Assembly (NCBI GenBank): GCA_024224995.1
Contig: JAAENB010000965.1
Span: 1-42,276 of the forward strand
Reading direction: 5' to 3'
DNA length: 42,276 nucleotides
Origin: a bacterium
GTDB taxonomy: Bacteria; Spirochaetota; UBA4802; UBA5550
Shown here: in pieces, positions 24,661-35,179 of the stretch
How the letters are laid out: each line of letters opens with the position of its first letter
How positions within the stretch are numbered: position 1 is the stretch's first letter
The notes under the pieces: generated by a model
Databases searched by the model: none
The model's input: the letters and a program-made list of their open reading frames with translations, nothing else
What the model was told of the DNA's origin: nothing
Position numbers and translations under genes: made by a program

Positions 24661-27600
24661 GAAGGGTTATTTTATTATTTCTACTGGTTGCCCTGTTGCC
24701 TCTGGCAACATGCAAGTCGCGTCCCATAGCCTATGATTTTGACTACAGGCCCATTCTTAAAAAAGAATTCAAAAGCCAGAGCAATGCCGGCAAGGCCTTT
24801 CTCCTGACAAACGAAAAATCAATAGAAATTCACGGAGATGTTTCCCGTGACCAGGACGCTTCCTTTTTTTATTATTCATCAAACAAGGAACGGGGAAATT
24901 ATGATATATACCTGAGAGACATGCACAATATAGCCACAGCGAGAATAACAAGCCACCCGGCCAAAGACACTTCCCCTGTTATTTCTCCTAATGGAAGCTA
25001 TCTTGCCTTTGTTACAAACAGGGAAGATCCTGAGGGAGATATTTATGTTGTTGATATTGACGCGGAAGAAATACTTGATAAAGTAAAAAGCTCGGCATCT
25101 GAGCTTCCTTCTCTTGATGAAGAAGCGAAAAACATTACCCTATTCCAGGATCCTGTTACAAAGACTATTTTAATTCAAAAAGACGCTTCTCCTTCCTGGT
25201 CTCCCGACAGCAACCGGATTGCCTATTCTTCAAAAAAAGAAGGAGTTGAAAACATATGGATTATGAACCGAAATGGTGGGGACAAAAAACAGGTAACAAA
25301 AAAAGGAGGATCATTCCCTTCATTTTCTCCCGACGGCAAAAAAATTGTTTTTGTTTCATACCGGGACGAGAAAAGTAATGGTGAAATATATACGGTCAAC
25401 ATTGAAACAAGTGCTGAAAGACGCATTACCAACAGCCCCTCAATAAAATTATATCCTTCATACATGGAAACTAAAAATGAGATTATTTATTCAGCAATTG
25501 AATGGGATACAAACGGGAACGGCACAGTCGATTTAGATGACAGATCCGTACTATATTACAGGAATATTTCAAAGAATTTCGAATATCCCCTGACTCTTCA
25601 TTCTGAGTCTTCCTTCGCAGGCAAATGGATACCTGTATTGAAGAAAAAAACTCCATGGACCGGCATAATAGTCTATTCAAACCAGGTTGGCGATAATATC
25701 AATGTTGCTTTTCTTCCCGACACCGGCATTATTCCCAAACGGCAGCGTCCCCAGATGCAATTAGACCTGGCCGAAAAATATCTCACAGATTATAATGACC
25801 GGGAACGGCATTTGCTGGCTCTTGAAATGATTTATTATTTTTCAAGCAGGAAAAATGATAAATTGTCCCAGGTCTACGCGACCAAAGGCCTTGTAAAAGC
25901 GGCTCTTGCCCACAAAAAATATAAAAATCCTGAGAAGTCACAGAAACTTCTTTTACTTTTGGAAAAATATTCCAAAAGTAAAAGTTTATATTCTACCTCA
26001 GCATATGAATATCTCAAAGCAAAGCTGAATGGAAATTCGGGTATTCCGGTTCTGGAGCAGACATTGAATGATCTGTCGGAGAAGAAGGACAAGAAAAATA
26101 AATTTTTCACCACTTTCCTTATGGAAGATCTGGCTGATGAATACCGGCTTACAGGCAAGAAAGGCAAAGCAATAGTTTTATATAAACAAATAATTGATAC
26201 GGATAAAAAATACAAACGCAAAATTGAAACTCATTATAAATATTATACTCTTAGTGAAAGAAAACTCAAAGACACTCTGTCGCCTTCATTTTTACTGGTC
26301 TATAAATCAACAAATTATCTTCTTAAAGGAAGGGTTGAAAAACATTTTCTGGATATTGTCCGGAATGAAAAAAACCACGCAAAAAAAACATCTATTCTAA
26401 ACAGTATGATGGAAAAATACAAAGAGAACAAAAGACTGACAGGGCTTTTTTTATATGCTTCGGGGAGAAGCTATGCAAAAATCAAAAACACGAAAAAAGC
26501 GAAAGAATATTTATTAAAAGCTAATAGAAAAATCAGCAAAGGAGTCAAACTGTATTATATGACAAACATGCTCCTTGGGGATATTTTTTTTAATGAAAAG
26601 GATTTTAGCAAGGCCAAGGATTACTATTTCAACGCAGCGATGGTTTATTTGGCCAAGTACAAAGATAAAGTGAGATTAAGTAAAAAATACAAATGGTTAA
26701 TTGATTATTATGAAAAATACGGAGAACGGGAAGAACTTTCAGGAAACTATAAAGAAGCAACATCCCTCTACAAAAATTATGTCACGCTGTTAAACCTAAA
26801 TAAACTAAAAAATATGTTCAAAAAAACCAGCGCCGAATACGGGCCCCGGTCTCAAGTTTTATATATCGATTCCTACCTAAAAGGAGGCGGAGATATAAAC
26901 AAGCTTGAGAAAGAATACTCCTGGGAATCTTCAGCCATAATAAGAGCACGAATTGACTTTAACAAATCATATATCTACGGAGCCGCGTACTTCTATACCC
27001 AAAAAGCCTTAATACAGGAAAAAAAATCCGTGCCGTCTCTCGTGGGAGGAAGTATCGGTATTGATGGGCTGCTTGAAAATTTCAAACAATCAATGGAATT
27101 TATTGAATGGGCGATATTCCTTGATGAAAGTTTTGTGGAACCCTTTATCCTGAAAAGCTGGATTTATCAATATGTTGATCTAAAGAAAAAAGAAGGACAA
27201 AGAAAGCTCGATTATAAGATAAGCAAATACTTCCCCACCTATCTCTGGGAACGGAATATTGATATACTTGAAAGAGCCCTGGTGGCAAACAACGAAGGAA
27301 CACACCCTGAAAATGAAGGAAATATTCATCTCAATATCGCAAATAACTACTTTCTTCTATTAAACTATCCCAGGGCGATTCGTCACTATAAAGAAGCCCG
27401 TGAATACAAAAAAAACTATGGCTCCAAGCGGGAAGAGGCTTTCTTCTATTATCATATGGGATACTGTTTCTGGCAAATCGGGGAGCTCGATGATGCCAAA
27501 GAAGAGATGAGAAAAGCACTGAATATATACGAATCTCTGGCCACAGGACGAAATCTTAGAAGATACAAAAATCAGCTCTACCTGTTGTATAAATATTTTG

Positions 27601-30600
27601 CTCTATTTAACAGATCGGAGGAGAAGTACACTGAAGCAATCAACTGGTATCAAAAGATACTTGATTTCGCCAGCAGGAACAGGGTTTCCATTGACCGGGG
27701 ACGGTATCTCCAGGAAATAGCATTCTGTTACAAAGAACTGGGCAACATAGACGCAGCCACATCCTACCTGAACCGGGCATACCGCTTATTACAGGAATAC
27801 CCGGATGATGAAAGAAAATATAAGATGGACATTAGGCTCTTTGAATTTATATCTTTTAAATTCTTCAACCTTGGTGAAGACAGTGCCGTTATTGGGGAAA
27901 ACAAAATATTTACCAGTCTTGACACGCGAAGTAAAAAACTGTTGAGTCTTTCTCTCCTGGAAGATATCTACTGGGATAAGGGCAGTTATATAAAAGCTAC
28001 AAATTACCTGAAGCTTAAGATTAAAGTTCTGGAAGAACGGGATAGCCAGGTCGATAAAGACGCATTGCTCATCGCGCTTAATAACCTGGGATATTATTAC
28101 TTCCGGGCACGCAACTTCACGGAAGCAAAAAAAGCTTTTGATGAAGCCTGGGAATACGGGCTTGATGAAAATGAAAAAAATCTTGATGGGATATTTACCT
28201 CAATAATGAACCTGTCGAACCTCTACGCGTTCATTCTTGAAAACAACCGGGCGCTTCTAAAAAATCCTTTAAAAGAGATTAACAAGATAACTGATAAAGT
28301 AACAAAATACCGGGAAACATATGAGAAAGCAAAATACAAATCCGCATTAGATGAGCTGGAAGATAAAAAGGAAGCGAAAAAAGAAAAAGTCACGGAAAAA
28401 GACAAACAAGACCTTGAAAAAAGTATAGCAGATGAAGCCATAGAAAAATATTACAAGATCGATATAGCCCTTGGTGTACTGACCTTTTACAAGGCCGAGC
28501 TCCTGTTCGACAAAGAATACAAGGCCAAAAACGCTGATGTAGATAGCGCATTTAACCTGTATAAAGAAAACAGGGACCTCTTCGACCAATACGCGGCAGC
28601 ACTCAAACGGTTCAGGGACGCGCTTAAAATATCAGAAGAATCGAACAACAAACGGCTCACGGTAAAACTTAAAATTAACACGGGAGCCTGTTACGCAAGA
28701 ATGCAGGCCCTGGAAAAAGCCTACACCTCGTTCCTGGACGCGAAAACCCTGGCGGAAGAAAACCGGTTCTATGACCTGCAATTGGAACTATACAATAAAC
28801 TTGGCAGCTTTGTAGCCCGGTATGGAAAAACCCTTGAGGGAGAGAATTACCTGTTCATTGCAAAGGAGTATTACGGCAAAGGAATCGCAATGGTGGAGGA
28901 ACTGCCCCTGGTTTACGCGGGGAGCATTAACAAGGTCCGCGCGCTATATGATAATTACACGGAAATATTAATCACTGCCGGGAACAGGCGGGAAGCGCTC
29001 CTGGTGTCTGAAAAAAAATACAACACCTCGCGGCTAATGCTCATAAGCCTCTCTTCGCCGGAGTTCAACCGGGAAGAAGACCGTGAAGACTACCAGGCAT
29101 ATATCGCAAAAGTACGAACAATAGACAGGATGCAGGGAAAAATATCGGCTCTTCTTGGAAGCGGGGAGGGGGCTGAATCAAAAAAATTCAAAGGACTCAA
29201 CACGGATCTTGCCAAAAAGAAAGAAGAGCTTAAAAAATTTATTAGCTCAATTAAAACCGATCGCCCTCTTTTCGCATCAAATTTAGCAGTCACAAAACCG
29301 GCAATACCGGCTAACGCGGACAGCGTGATATATAAATTTTTTAAAGCGGGAAAAAATATTTATGCCTGGAAAATAGAAAACGGGAAAGTGGAATTCAAAA
29401 CACTCCCCGCCCCGGGCGAACGCAGCTGGAGCAGCATTCTTTCGGAATACATGAAAATCACTTATAGTGGAAGCAAAAGCAGGAGAATAATACTGAACGA
29501 AAGTCTTCTTGAACTGATCAAACAGCAAACTAAAAAAGGATTGGCCAACCTGGAGAAGGAAGCAGCCATGCCTCCATTTATGTATGTGCCGTCACTGGAC
29601 AGGATCGGGTATTATACCGGAACCCGCACTATCACCCTGAACAGGATCTGTAATACAGGGAAAGGGGTTAAAAAATATATTACCAACACTGCGGCAACAG
29701 TTGATGAAGGAAAAACTGAAAACGTAGATTTCCGGGTATACTCCGTAATAATTGACAACGCGGAAAACAAGATGATAGAACCATCCTATATTTTCAACAC
29801 AAAGATACAACCGTCACTGGTGATTAAAAATCTTGAGAAACTTGACATTGACTACATAACCCTTTTTATGGAATCCTCACTATACGCGGGAATACAGACC
29901 GTATTCTTCGCGGAAGATATATCACAAGAATCAATAGGGGAAATAATTAATATATCGGAAGAAGAGGGATTCTCTTACGCGCAAACAGGGACAAAGATCC
30001 CGGAAAAAATACTGGGAATCGGCAACCGGGGAATGGGGCAGGAAACCAGGATCAAGCAGTTTGCGGCAGCCAGGAAGCAAGAGTATGCCCTTTTCAAAAA
30101 GGACCTGTTTTCCGGAAAATTCAGTGATGCCAGGACCCACCTTGGCCGGTGGAATTCCTTACAGCCAAAAGAACCGGAAGCAGGTATCGAAAAAGATACC
30201 GCTCTCTTTAACTACCGGTATGAACTGGCAAGGCTTGAGATGCTGGAAGAAAACTACACCGAAGCTCTTGCTCTTGTTGAAACCACACTAAAGGAAACCA
30301 GTCCCGCGACGAAGCAGCACGACCGGTTTTCACTTCTAAAGATATATCTTCACCTGTATATGGGAGATATAAAAAACGCTTCTTCCGCAATGGAAAAAGA
30401 CAAAACAGGCAGGCTGCAGGAATATTTTGATTATACCGTATTTCAAGCGCTTATAAAACTCTCAACAGAGGAATCAGGGGGAGTTGCTGCTTTATTTGCG
30501 GACACCACCGAATCAAAAAAAGAAACCCGGGAAGATACGGATGAAGAGACAACAGAAGAAATTGTAGAAGAAGAAGCTGTTGCTGTTGAAAAAGAAATTA

Positions 30601-32753
30601 AAAGCAAGAAACAGATTCTCAACAGCAACAGGCTCCGTCTGCTCTATGCCGAGTACGCAGCACTTTACGGAAACAAAAAACAGGCAGCGGCAATCATGAA
30701 GACATGGACAAAGAATTACCCGGTCACGTCCAGAGAGCTGTTAAAAGCTTCTATTTTGCGAGGATCATTTAAATTAGACGGGAAAAAAATATCCGGAACC
30801 ACTAAAAGAATTAATTCGATTATTGCCCTTTCGGAAGAGACCAGGAGCAGCCAGTTAAAAACCCAGACCCTTCTGCTGGTCGCGAAAGAGGCCAGGTATG
30901 ATTCAATATCACCCTATCCTCTTTTAATAGCAGCAGGATACTTCAAGAAAAAAAATATAATTCATGAGGCAATCCCCTTCCTGGCAAATATCAGCTTTTC
31001 CAACATCGACAAGGGGTCGCAATGGCTCGACACGATAAATCTTTTCTCAGAGCTAATAAACCTGTACCTTCTTGATGACCGGTACAAAGAAGCTCTGGTT
31101 ATTTCCAATTTAATTCTGAATAATGAAAAATTAAAGAACATCCCTACGGTCCAATCCAGGGCAGCATACATGAACGGTCTCATTTTGACAAAACCTGGCG
31201 AAGACAAAGAGGCATATAAAAAGGCATATAAAATTCTATCAAAATCAGAAAAGCTGGTCCCGGCACCAAACGATTTGAGAGAGAGAACGGGTGATGATCT
31301 TTATGAAAAATACCAGTTACTTCTTATGGAGACAGAAACAGCCATAGGAGATTACAGCAAGGCCCGGGAGCGGGGAGTAAAACTTTCGGCACAGAGAACT
31401 CTAAAAAATGAATACCGGTATGTATTAAAATTATTATTGGCCAGGATAGAATTGAACCGTATATTAAAGATAAAAAATCCAACCCGGAAAGAAGGAGAAA
31501 AATTCGAAAAGTTATTCAAGGAGACTCTTGCCATACTCGACAGCTCTCCCGATGTCCTAAACCGGTTCAATAAAATTGAGCTTATAGAAGAATCTCTTGA
31601 CGGCTATATAAACTATACATTCCAAACAAAGCGTCAACTCGACGCGCTCGTGTATGCTGAAGTAAAAAAATTGTTTTTTACCCGGTCCGGTTTCCCCGGA
31701 AGTACGGGAAAACCGCTTTCACCGGCAGTGATTAACAAATTCAAGAGTTTAGGCAAAAAAAGAAGTCCCGCCATGGTCCCGCTCCTGAACAGTTTTCCGT
31801 CTCTAATAACGCGGACAAGCATAGAATCGTTCCCGGTGCAGGTACTCCTGAAAAAGATACCGAAAAACGGCCTGCTCGTTTATACTATCAGGAACGGAAA
31901 TAATATTATCATCTGGTTATTGGATCAAGATACGGTAAAAAATCCAAAAATCAATAGAAGAAGGTTCCTTATTATAAAAGACGGCTATACAAAAGCAGAA
32001 GCCATCATTGATGAATACCGCGATACCATATCAAAATTCTCCTCTACAATAGGGGTATCGAAAAAACTCAGTCAATTATTCAGACCCATTCAAAAAGAGT
32101 TAAAAAAGAAAAAGCTATTAATCTTTGTCACCGATTCCTCCATGGAAGAAGTTCCCTTTGAAATTATGGGAGAAAAAGAAATGCTTGAAGAATCACACCA
32201 GGTTGTTTACCTCTCATCGGCTATCCTTGGGATAAAAGGGCTGGTGAAAGGGAACACTACGGTTAACATTCTGGGTGACAGCGGCAAAAAGGCATACAAG
32301 TATGTAGAAAGCATCGCTCTGGAAGAGTCAGGAATTCCTCTTCGAACTTCCGCCACACCGGAGACGGGCGGCGGTATAGAAATAGATCATATTCATTTTC
32401 CTGTTTTCTACAATAAAATGAACAAAGAATTATACCTGGGAGAAAAACTCTATAAGGATCATATAAAAACCCCGCACTATATTTATCTCCCTTCCGTAGA
32501 TTTTTCCGGAGTAGGATATAATGATTTTTCAATCTACAATTCTTTAAAAAACGTAAAAGGGGTAATTATCAACGACGCGGATATTCACGACTTGAATAAC
32601 GCCATTTTCGTGAGCACGTTTTACCGTGAGTTAAGAAAAGGAAAAGGCCTTTTCAAGGCCTTTGAAGCGGCAAAATATTCTATTAGAAAAAAGAAAGCAT
32701 ACCGGCATCCGGCGTATTGGGCCGGCATACGATTATATTTAAACGGCCTATAA
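24657..32753 (+). CDS. Giant lipoprotein: TolB-like propeller, TPRs, two CHAT-like modules
   Basis: 2,698 residues. The lipobox LATC puts the lipidated Cys at residue 19. Residues about 60-360 hold PD40/WD40-type blades (SPVISPNGSYLAFVT, SPSWSPDSNRIAYSS, PSFSPDGKKIVFVS). Residues about 370-1500 are TPR-type helical repeats. A CHAT-like module follows at about 1540-1825 (YKFFKAGKNIYAWKIE ... YAGIQTVFFAEDISQ), then more TPRs (about 1828-2370), then a C-terminal CHAT-like domain (about 2391-2698) ending in the hallmark HPAYWAGIRLYL. Neither module keeps the protease dyad: the C-terminal one has no cysteine, the internal one no histidine. I take the ATG at 24657 (ATGA overlap, GGGGGAG upstream). 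Probably a periplasm-facing scaffold. Confidence 0.85.
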   Translation: MRRVILLFLLVALLPLATCKSRPIAYDFDYRPILKKEFKSQSNAGKAFLLTNEKSIEIHGDVSRDQDASFFYYSSNKERGNYDIYLRDMHNIATARITSHPAKDTSPVISPNGSYLAFVTNREDPEGDIYVVDIDAEEILDKVKSSASELPSLDEEAKNITLFQDPVTKTILIQKDASPSWSPDSNRIAYSSKKEGVENIWIMNRNGGDKKQVTKKGGSFPSFSPDGKKIVFVSYRDEKSNGEIYTVNIETSAERRITNSPSIKLYPSYMETKNEIIYSAIEWDTNGNGTVDLDDRSVLYYRNISKNFEYPLTLHSESSFAGKWIPVLKKKTPWTGIIVYSNQVGDNINVAFLPDTGIIPKRQRPQMQLDLAEKYLTDYNDRERHLLALEMIYYFSSRKNDKLSQVYATKGLVKAALAHKKYKNPEKSQKLLLLLEKYSKSKSLYSTSAYEYLKAKLNGNSGIPVLEQTLNDLSEKKDKKNKFFTTFLMEDLADEYRLTGKKGKAIVLYKQIIDTDKKYKRKIETHYKYYTLSERKLKDTLSPSFLLVYKSTNYLLKGRVEKHFLDIVRNEKNHAKKTSILNSMMEKYKENKRLTGLFLYASGRSYAKIKNTKKAKEYLLKANRKISKGVKLYYMTNMLLGDIFFNEKDFSKAKDYYFNAAMVYLAKYKDKVRLSKKYKWLIDYYEKYGEREELSGNYKEATSLYKNYVTLLNLNKLKNMFKKTSAEYGPRSQVLYIDSYLKGGGDINKLEKEYSWESSAIIRARIDFNKSYIYGAAYFYTQKALIQEKKSVPSLVGGSIGIDGLLENFKQSMEFIEWAIFLDESFVEPFILKSWIYQYVDLKKKEGQRKLDYKISKYFPTYLWERNIDILERALVANNEGTHPENEGNIHLNIANNYFLLLNYPRAIRHYKEAREYKKNYGSKREEAFFYYHMGYCFWQIGELDDAKEEMRKALNIYESLATGRNLRRYKNQLYLLYKYFALFNRSEEKYTEAINWYQKILDFASRNRVSIDRGRYLQEIAFCYKELGNIDAATSYLNRAYRLLQEYPDDERKYKMDIRLFEFISFKFFNLGEDSAVIGENKIFTSLDTRSKKLLSLSLLEDIYWDKGSYIKATNYLKLKIKVLEERDSQVDKDALLIALNNLGYYYFRARNFTEAKKAFDEAWEYGLDENEKNLDGIFTSIMNLSNLYAFILENNRALLKNPLKEINKITDKVTKYRETYEKAKYKSALDELEDKKEAKKEKVTEKDKQDLEKSIADEAIEKYYKIDIALGVLTFYKAELLFDKEYKAKNADVDSAFNLYKENRDLFDQYAAALKRFRDALKISEESNNKRLTVKLKINTGACYARMQALEKAYTSFLDAKTLAEENRFYDLQLELYNKLGSFVARYGKTLEGENYLFIAKEYYGKGIAMVEELPLVYAGSINKVRALYDNYTEILITAGNRREALLVSEKKYNTSRLMLISLSSPEFNREEDREDYQAYIAKVRTIDRMQGKISALLGSGEGAESKKFKGLNTDLAKKKEELKKFISSIKTDRPLFASNLAVTKPAIPANADSVIYKFFKAGKNIYAWKIENGKVEFKTLPAPGERSWSSILSEYMKITYSGSKSRRIILNESLLELIKQQTKKGLANLEKEAAMPPFMYVPSLDRIGYYTGTRTITLNRICNTGKGVKKYITNTAATVDEGKTENVDFRVYSVIIDNAENKMIEPSYIFNTKIQPSLVIKNLEKLDIDYITLFMESSLYAGIQTVFFAEDISQESIGEIINISEEEGFSYAQTGTKIPEKILGIGNRGMGQETRIKQFAAARKQEYALFKKDLFSGKFSDARTHLGRWNSLQPKEPEAGIEKDTALFNYRYELARLEMLEENYTEALALVETTLKETSPATKQHDRFSLLKIYLHLYMGDIKNASSAMEKDKTGRLQEYFDYTVFQALIKLSTEESGGVAALFADTTESKKETREDTDEETTEEIVEEEAVAVEKEIKSKKQILNSNRLRLLYAEYAALYGNKKQAAAIMKTWTKNYPVTSRELLKASILRGSFKLDGKKISGTTKRINSIIALSEETRSSQLKTQTLLLVAKEARYDSISPYPLLIAAGYFKKKNIIHEAIPFLANISFSNIDKGSQWLDTINLFSELINLYLLDDRYKEALVISNLILNNEKLKNIPTVQSRAAYMNGLILTKPGEDKEAYKKAYKILSKSEKLVPAPNDLRERTGDDLYEKYQLLLMETETAIGDYSKARERGVKLSAQRTLKNEYRYVLKLLLARIELNRILKIKNPTRKEGEKFEKLFKETLAILDSSPDVLNRFNKIELIEESLDGYINYTFQTKRQLDALVYAEVKKLFFTRSGFPGSTGKPLSPAVINKFKSLGKKRSPAMVPLLNSFPSLITRTSIESFPVQVLLKKIPKNGLLVYTIRNGNNIIIWLLDQDTVKNPKINRRRFLIIKDGYTKAEAIIDEYRDTISKFSSTIGVSKKLSQLFRPIQKELKKKKLLIFVTDSSMEEVPFEIMGEKEMLEESHQVVYLSSAILGIKGLVKGNTTVNILGDSGKKAYKYVESIALEESGIPLRTSATPETGGGIEIDHIHFPVFYNKMNKELYLGEKLYKDHIKTPHYIYLPSVDFSGVGYNDFSIYNSLKNVKGVIINDADIHDLNNAIFVSTFYRELRKGKGLFKAFEAAKYSIRKKKAYRHPAYWAGIRLYLNGL

Positions 32754-32758
32754 ATGGA

Positions 32759-34012
32759 ATGAAAAAAGATTATAAAACAAAAAACAAAGATACAGAGGTC
32801 GACAAGGTTTTTGTAGCGCGTCAACCGATTTTCGACAGGAATTCGAACATCTTCGCATACGAACTTCTTTTCAGATCGGGATTCGATAATTTTTGCAACA
32901 ACCTTGATGGTGACTATACATCTTCAAAAACACTGGCGAACAGTTTTATTCTTCTTGGGATAGACAGCATTACCAGCGGAAAAAGAGCGTTTATCAATTT
33001 TACCGAGAACCTGCTGGTGAGCGGAATCGCGTCTATCTTTCCAAAAGAACAAATGACCATAGAAATTCTGGAAAACATCGAACCAAATGAACAAATTTTA
33101 CAAGCGTGCAAAAATCTAAAACAAAAAGGATACATCATAGCCCTGGATGATTTTGTTTTAAAAAAGACTCTTGAGCCGCTCATTAAGTTCGCGGATATTA
33201 TCAAAGTTGATCTCAGGCTCAACAGTGTCAGTGATCAACAGGAAATACTCTCCCGCTATGATACGGGAAGAATAAAATTCCTTGCCGAAAAAGTTGAAAC
33301 CAGGGAAGAATACGACAGGGCTTTTGAAATGGGCTATTCCTACTTCCAGGGATATTTTTTTAGTAAACCGGTAATACTGGAAGGAAAAGACGTACAGGGA
33401 TATAAGATACATTATCTCTGGATCATCCAGGAAGTTAACAAACATGATGTTAATTTTGACTACCTTGAAGAGGTTATCAAACAGGATGTATCTCTGGCCT
33501 ATAAACTGCTTCGTTTTATCAATTCAGCAGCTTTTGGCTTGCCGTCAAAGATCCATTCAATTAAGCAGGCTCTCACTTTTCTCGGAACTGATGAACTCAA
33601 AAAATGGATATCCCTTATCGCGTTAAGCAGCATGGGTGATGACAAACCGGAGGAACTGTTCCTTGCGTCAATTATCAGGGCTCAATTCTGTGAGCAAATA
33701 GCACGCCTGGCCGGGCTGCACGAACAGAGCTCCGACCTGTTCCTCATGGGGATGTTTTCCATGATTGATGCTTTTATGGACAAACCCATTGCCTCAATAC
33801 TAAAGGACCTCCCCATAGCCAAACCGGTGAAAGAAGCGCTTCTCGGTAAAAAAAACCGGTACCGGGCTATTTATGAGCTAATCCTTGCGTACGAGAGAGG
33901 CAACTGGCAGCGTTATTCAAAATTCGCCACCCTGTTAAAAATAGAAGAAAAAATAGTTCCGGAAATATTCTCTAACTCCGTATTATGGGCTACAAATTCA
34001 TTACATCGTTAA
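32759..34012 (+). CDS. EAL-HDOD signalling protein (YuxH-like)
   Basis: 417 residues. Residues about 15-200 form an EAL domain beginning VFVARQPIFDRNSNIFAYELLFRS. The EAL motif reads ELL; the DDF motif (IALDDFVLK) and the Lys of AEKVET remain, so c-di-GMP hydrolysis is doubtful, as in other YuxH/CdgJ proteins. Residues about 205-400 form an HDOD domain (DVSLAYKLLRFINSAAFGLPSKIHSIKQAL), a non-catalytic regulatory helical domain. The start is the ATG at 32759, 5 bp after the giant lipoprotein gene's stop, with little ribosome site of its own: likely translational coupling. It is the only cytoplasmic signalling component of the operon. Confidence 0.9.
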   Translation: MKKDYKTKNKDTEVDKVFVARQPIFDRNSNIFAYELLFRSGFDNFCNNLDGDYTSSKTLANSFILLGIDSITSGKRAFINFTENLLVSGIASIFPKEQMTIEILENIEPNEQILQACKNLKQKGYIIALDDFVLKKTLEPLIKFADIIKVDLRLNSVSDQQEILSRYDTGRIKFLAEKVETREEYDRAFEMGYSYFQGYFFSKPVILEGKDVQGYKIHYLWIIQEVNKHDVNFDYLEEVIKQDVSLAYKLLRFINSAAFGLPSKIHSIKQALTFLGTDELKKWISLIALSSMGDDKPEELFLASIIRAQFCEQIARLAGLHEQSSDLFLMGMFSMIDAFMDKPIASILKDLPIAKPVKEALLGKKNRYRAIYELILAYERGNWQRYSKFATLLKIEEKIVPEIFSNSVLWATNSLHR

Positions 34013-34038
34013 AACCGGTATATGCGAACGTTTTTCGG

Positions 34039-34067
34039 TTGACTTAACATTGCTAATTTATTATCTT
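34039..34067 (+). promoter_or_regulatory. Putative promoter of the FecR-cassette operon
   Basis: TTGACT (34039-34044), 17 bp, TATCTT (34062-34067). A GTCAGACTA direct repeat lies just downstream at 34070-34089. The leader to the ATG at 34132 is about 58 nt. Confidence 0.5.
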
Positions 34068-34131
34068 TCAGTCAGACTAAGTCAGACTATTGGTTCCATA
34101 AAAAAAATTTTCATAAACAGAGAGGTTTCAT

Positions 34132-35166
34132 ATGAATACTTCAAAACTTTCAATAATAATGATTTTTTCTTTTATTCTTTGCATAAGTGTCAGCTGTAAA
34201 AAAGAACAAACCAAAGAAGCCGCTCCTCATGGGACCATAACATTTACAGCCGGAGATGTATTATTAAACAAAAAAGAGGCGCTTGTGGGCGACCAGGTAA
34301 CAAAACAGAATACCGTTACCACCGGCAAAGAATCGATCGCCGTAATACAATTCTCACAAACTGCTCTAATAACGGTAAAAAGTGATTCGGAAGTAACAAT
34401 GGAAAGCTTTTTCACGAAGAAGGGAGCGGATGAAGAACTCACCATTTCTCAATCAAGAGGAACCTCTTTTAGCAAGGTCTTGAAAAAAGGAACCAAATAC
34501 CAGGTAAAAACCCCTACTATTGTTGCTTCTGTCCGGGGAACTTCTTTTGAGGTGGCAATGAGCGGGGAAAAGGCCCAGGTAAGCCTGCTCAAGGGAAAAC
34601 TGGATGTAGCTCCTATAAAAGCGGGTAAAGTAGAAATAGAGAACACTATTGCGGTAGAAGACGGGTTTACCATTGAAATTACCGAATATAAAATAGAAAA
34701 GCCGGTGGAAATTCCGGCCGAAGAAAAGTCGGCACTGGAACAATTCGACAAAATCGCGCTTCTTCCGGATATTGAGAAAGTTGAAAAGATACGGGAAGAA
34801 AAGGAAAAAACTCCGGAAAAACCAGCCGAAACCGATTCCCTGGAACAAATTTCATCACAGGTAGTACCGAAGATCCTTAAGCTGGAAATAATTAAAATCG
34901 AGCAAAAAGAAGAAGCCAAACGGGTAGAAGAGTCAAAAGACGAGCCTGAAAAAGACGCAAAAGCAGATAACCCGGCAGTTAAGAAAAAACCTACCATTGC
35001 CGATCTTAAGAAAAAATACGGTACCCTCTCTCGAATAAAGACAAAAGACGGAAAAGAGTACATTGGCGCTTTCTCTCAAACAGGGAGTAAAATGGAGATT
35101 AATACCGTAAACGGCAAAGTATCTATTGATTCAAAAAATGTAGGAAAGATATCCAGGTTCAAGTAG
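34132..35166 (+). CDS. FecR-domain lipoprotein
   Basis: 344 residues. The signal peptide ends in the lipobox SVSC (Cys22). A FecR domain spans about 35-165 (GDVLLNKKEALVGDQV ... VKTPTIVASVRGTSFEV). A Lys/Glu/Pro-rich linker (about 190-300) leads to a small beta domain at the C-terminus (TKDGKEYIGAFSQTGSKMEI ... KVSIDSKNVGKI). The FecR fold outside anti-sigma factors is common in spirochaete envelope proteins, and with a lipobox and no inner-membrane helix this one is more likely a structural or binding lipoprotein than a sigma regulator. It is followed after 13 bp by the duplicated OMP/lipoprotein cassette and probably belongs to that system. Confidence 0.88.
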   Translation: MNTSKLSIIMIFSFILCISVSCKKEQTKEAAPHGTITFTAGDVLLNKKEALVGDQVTKQNTVTTGKESIAVIQFSQTALITVKSDSEVTMESFFTKKGADEELTISQSRGTSFSKVLKKGTKYQVKTPTIVASVRGTSFEVAMSGEKAQVSLLKGKLDVAPIKAGKVEIENTIAVEDGFTIEITEYKIEKPVEIPAEEKSALEQFDKIALLPDIEKVEKIREEKEKTPEKPAETDSLEQISSQVVPKILKLEIIKIEQKEEAKRVEESKDEPEKDAKADNPAVKKKPTIADLKKKYGTLSRIKTKDGKEYIGAFSQTGSKMEINTVNGKVSIDSKNVGKISRFK

Positions 35167-35179
35167 GAGTTGTACTGCG

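Noticed and set aside
29640..29680. RICNTG in the giant lipoprotein as a CHAT catalytic Cys motif
   Set aside because: It resembles ACNTG, but it lies before the position expected for the catalytic Cys, and no His precedes it in the module.
34449..35063. 204-codon minus-strand frame opposite the FecR gene
   Set aside because: Ser/Phe-rich composition is the mirror of a Lys/Glu-rich coding strand; no start signal or domain.
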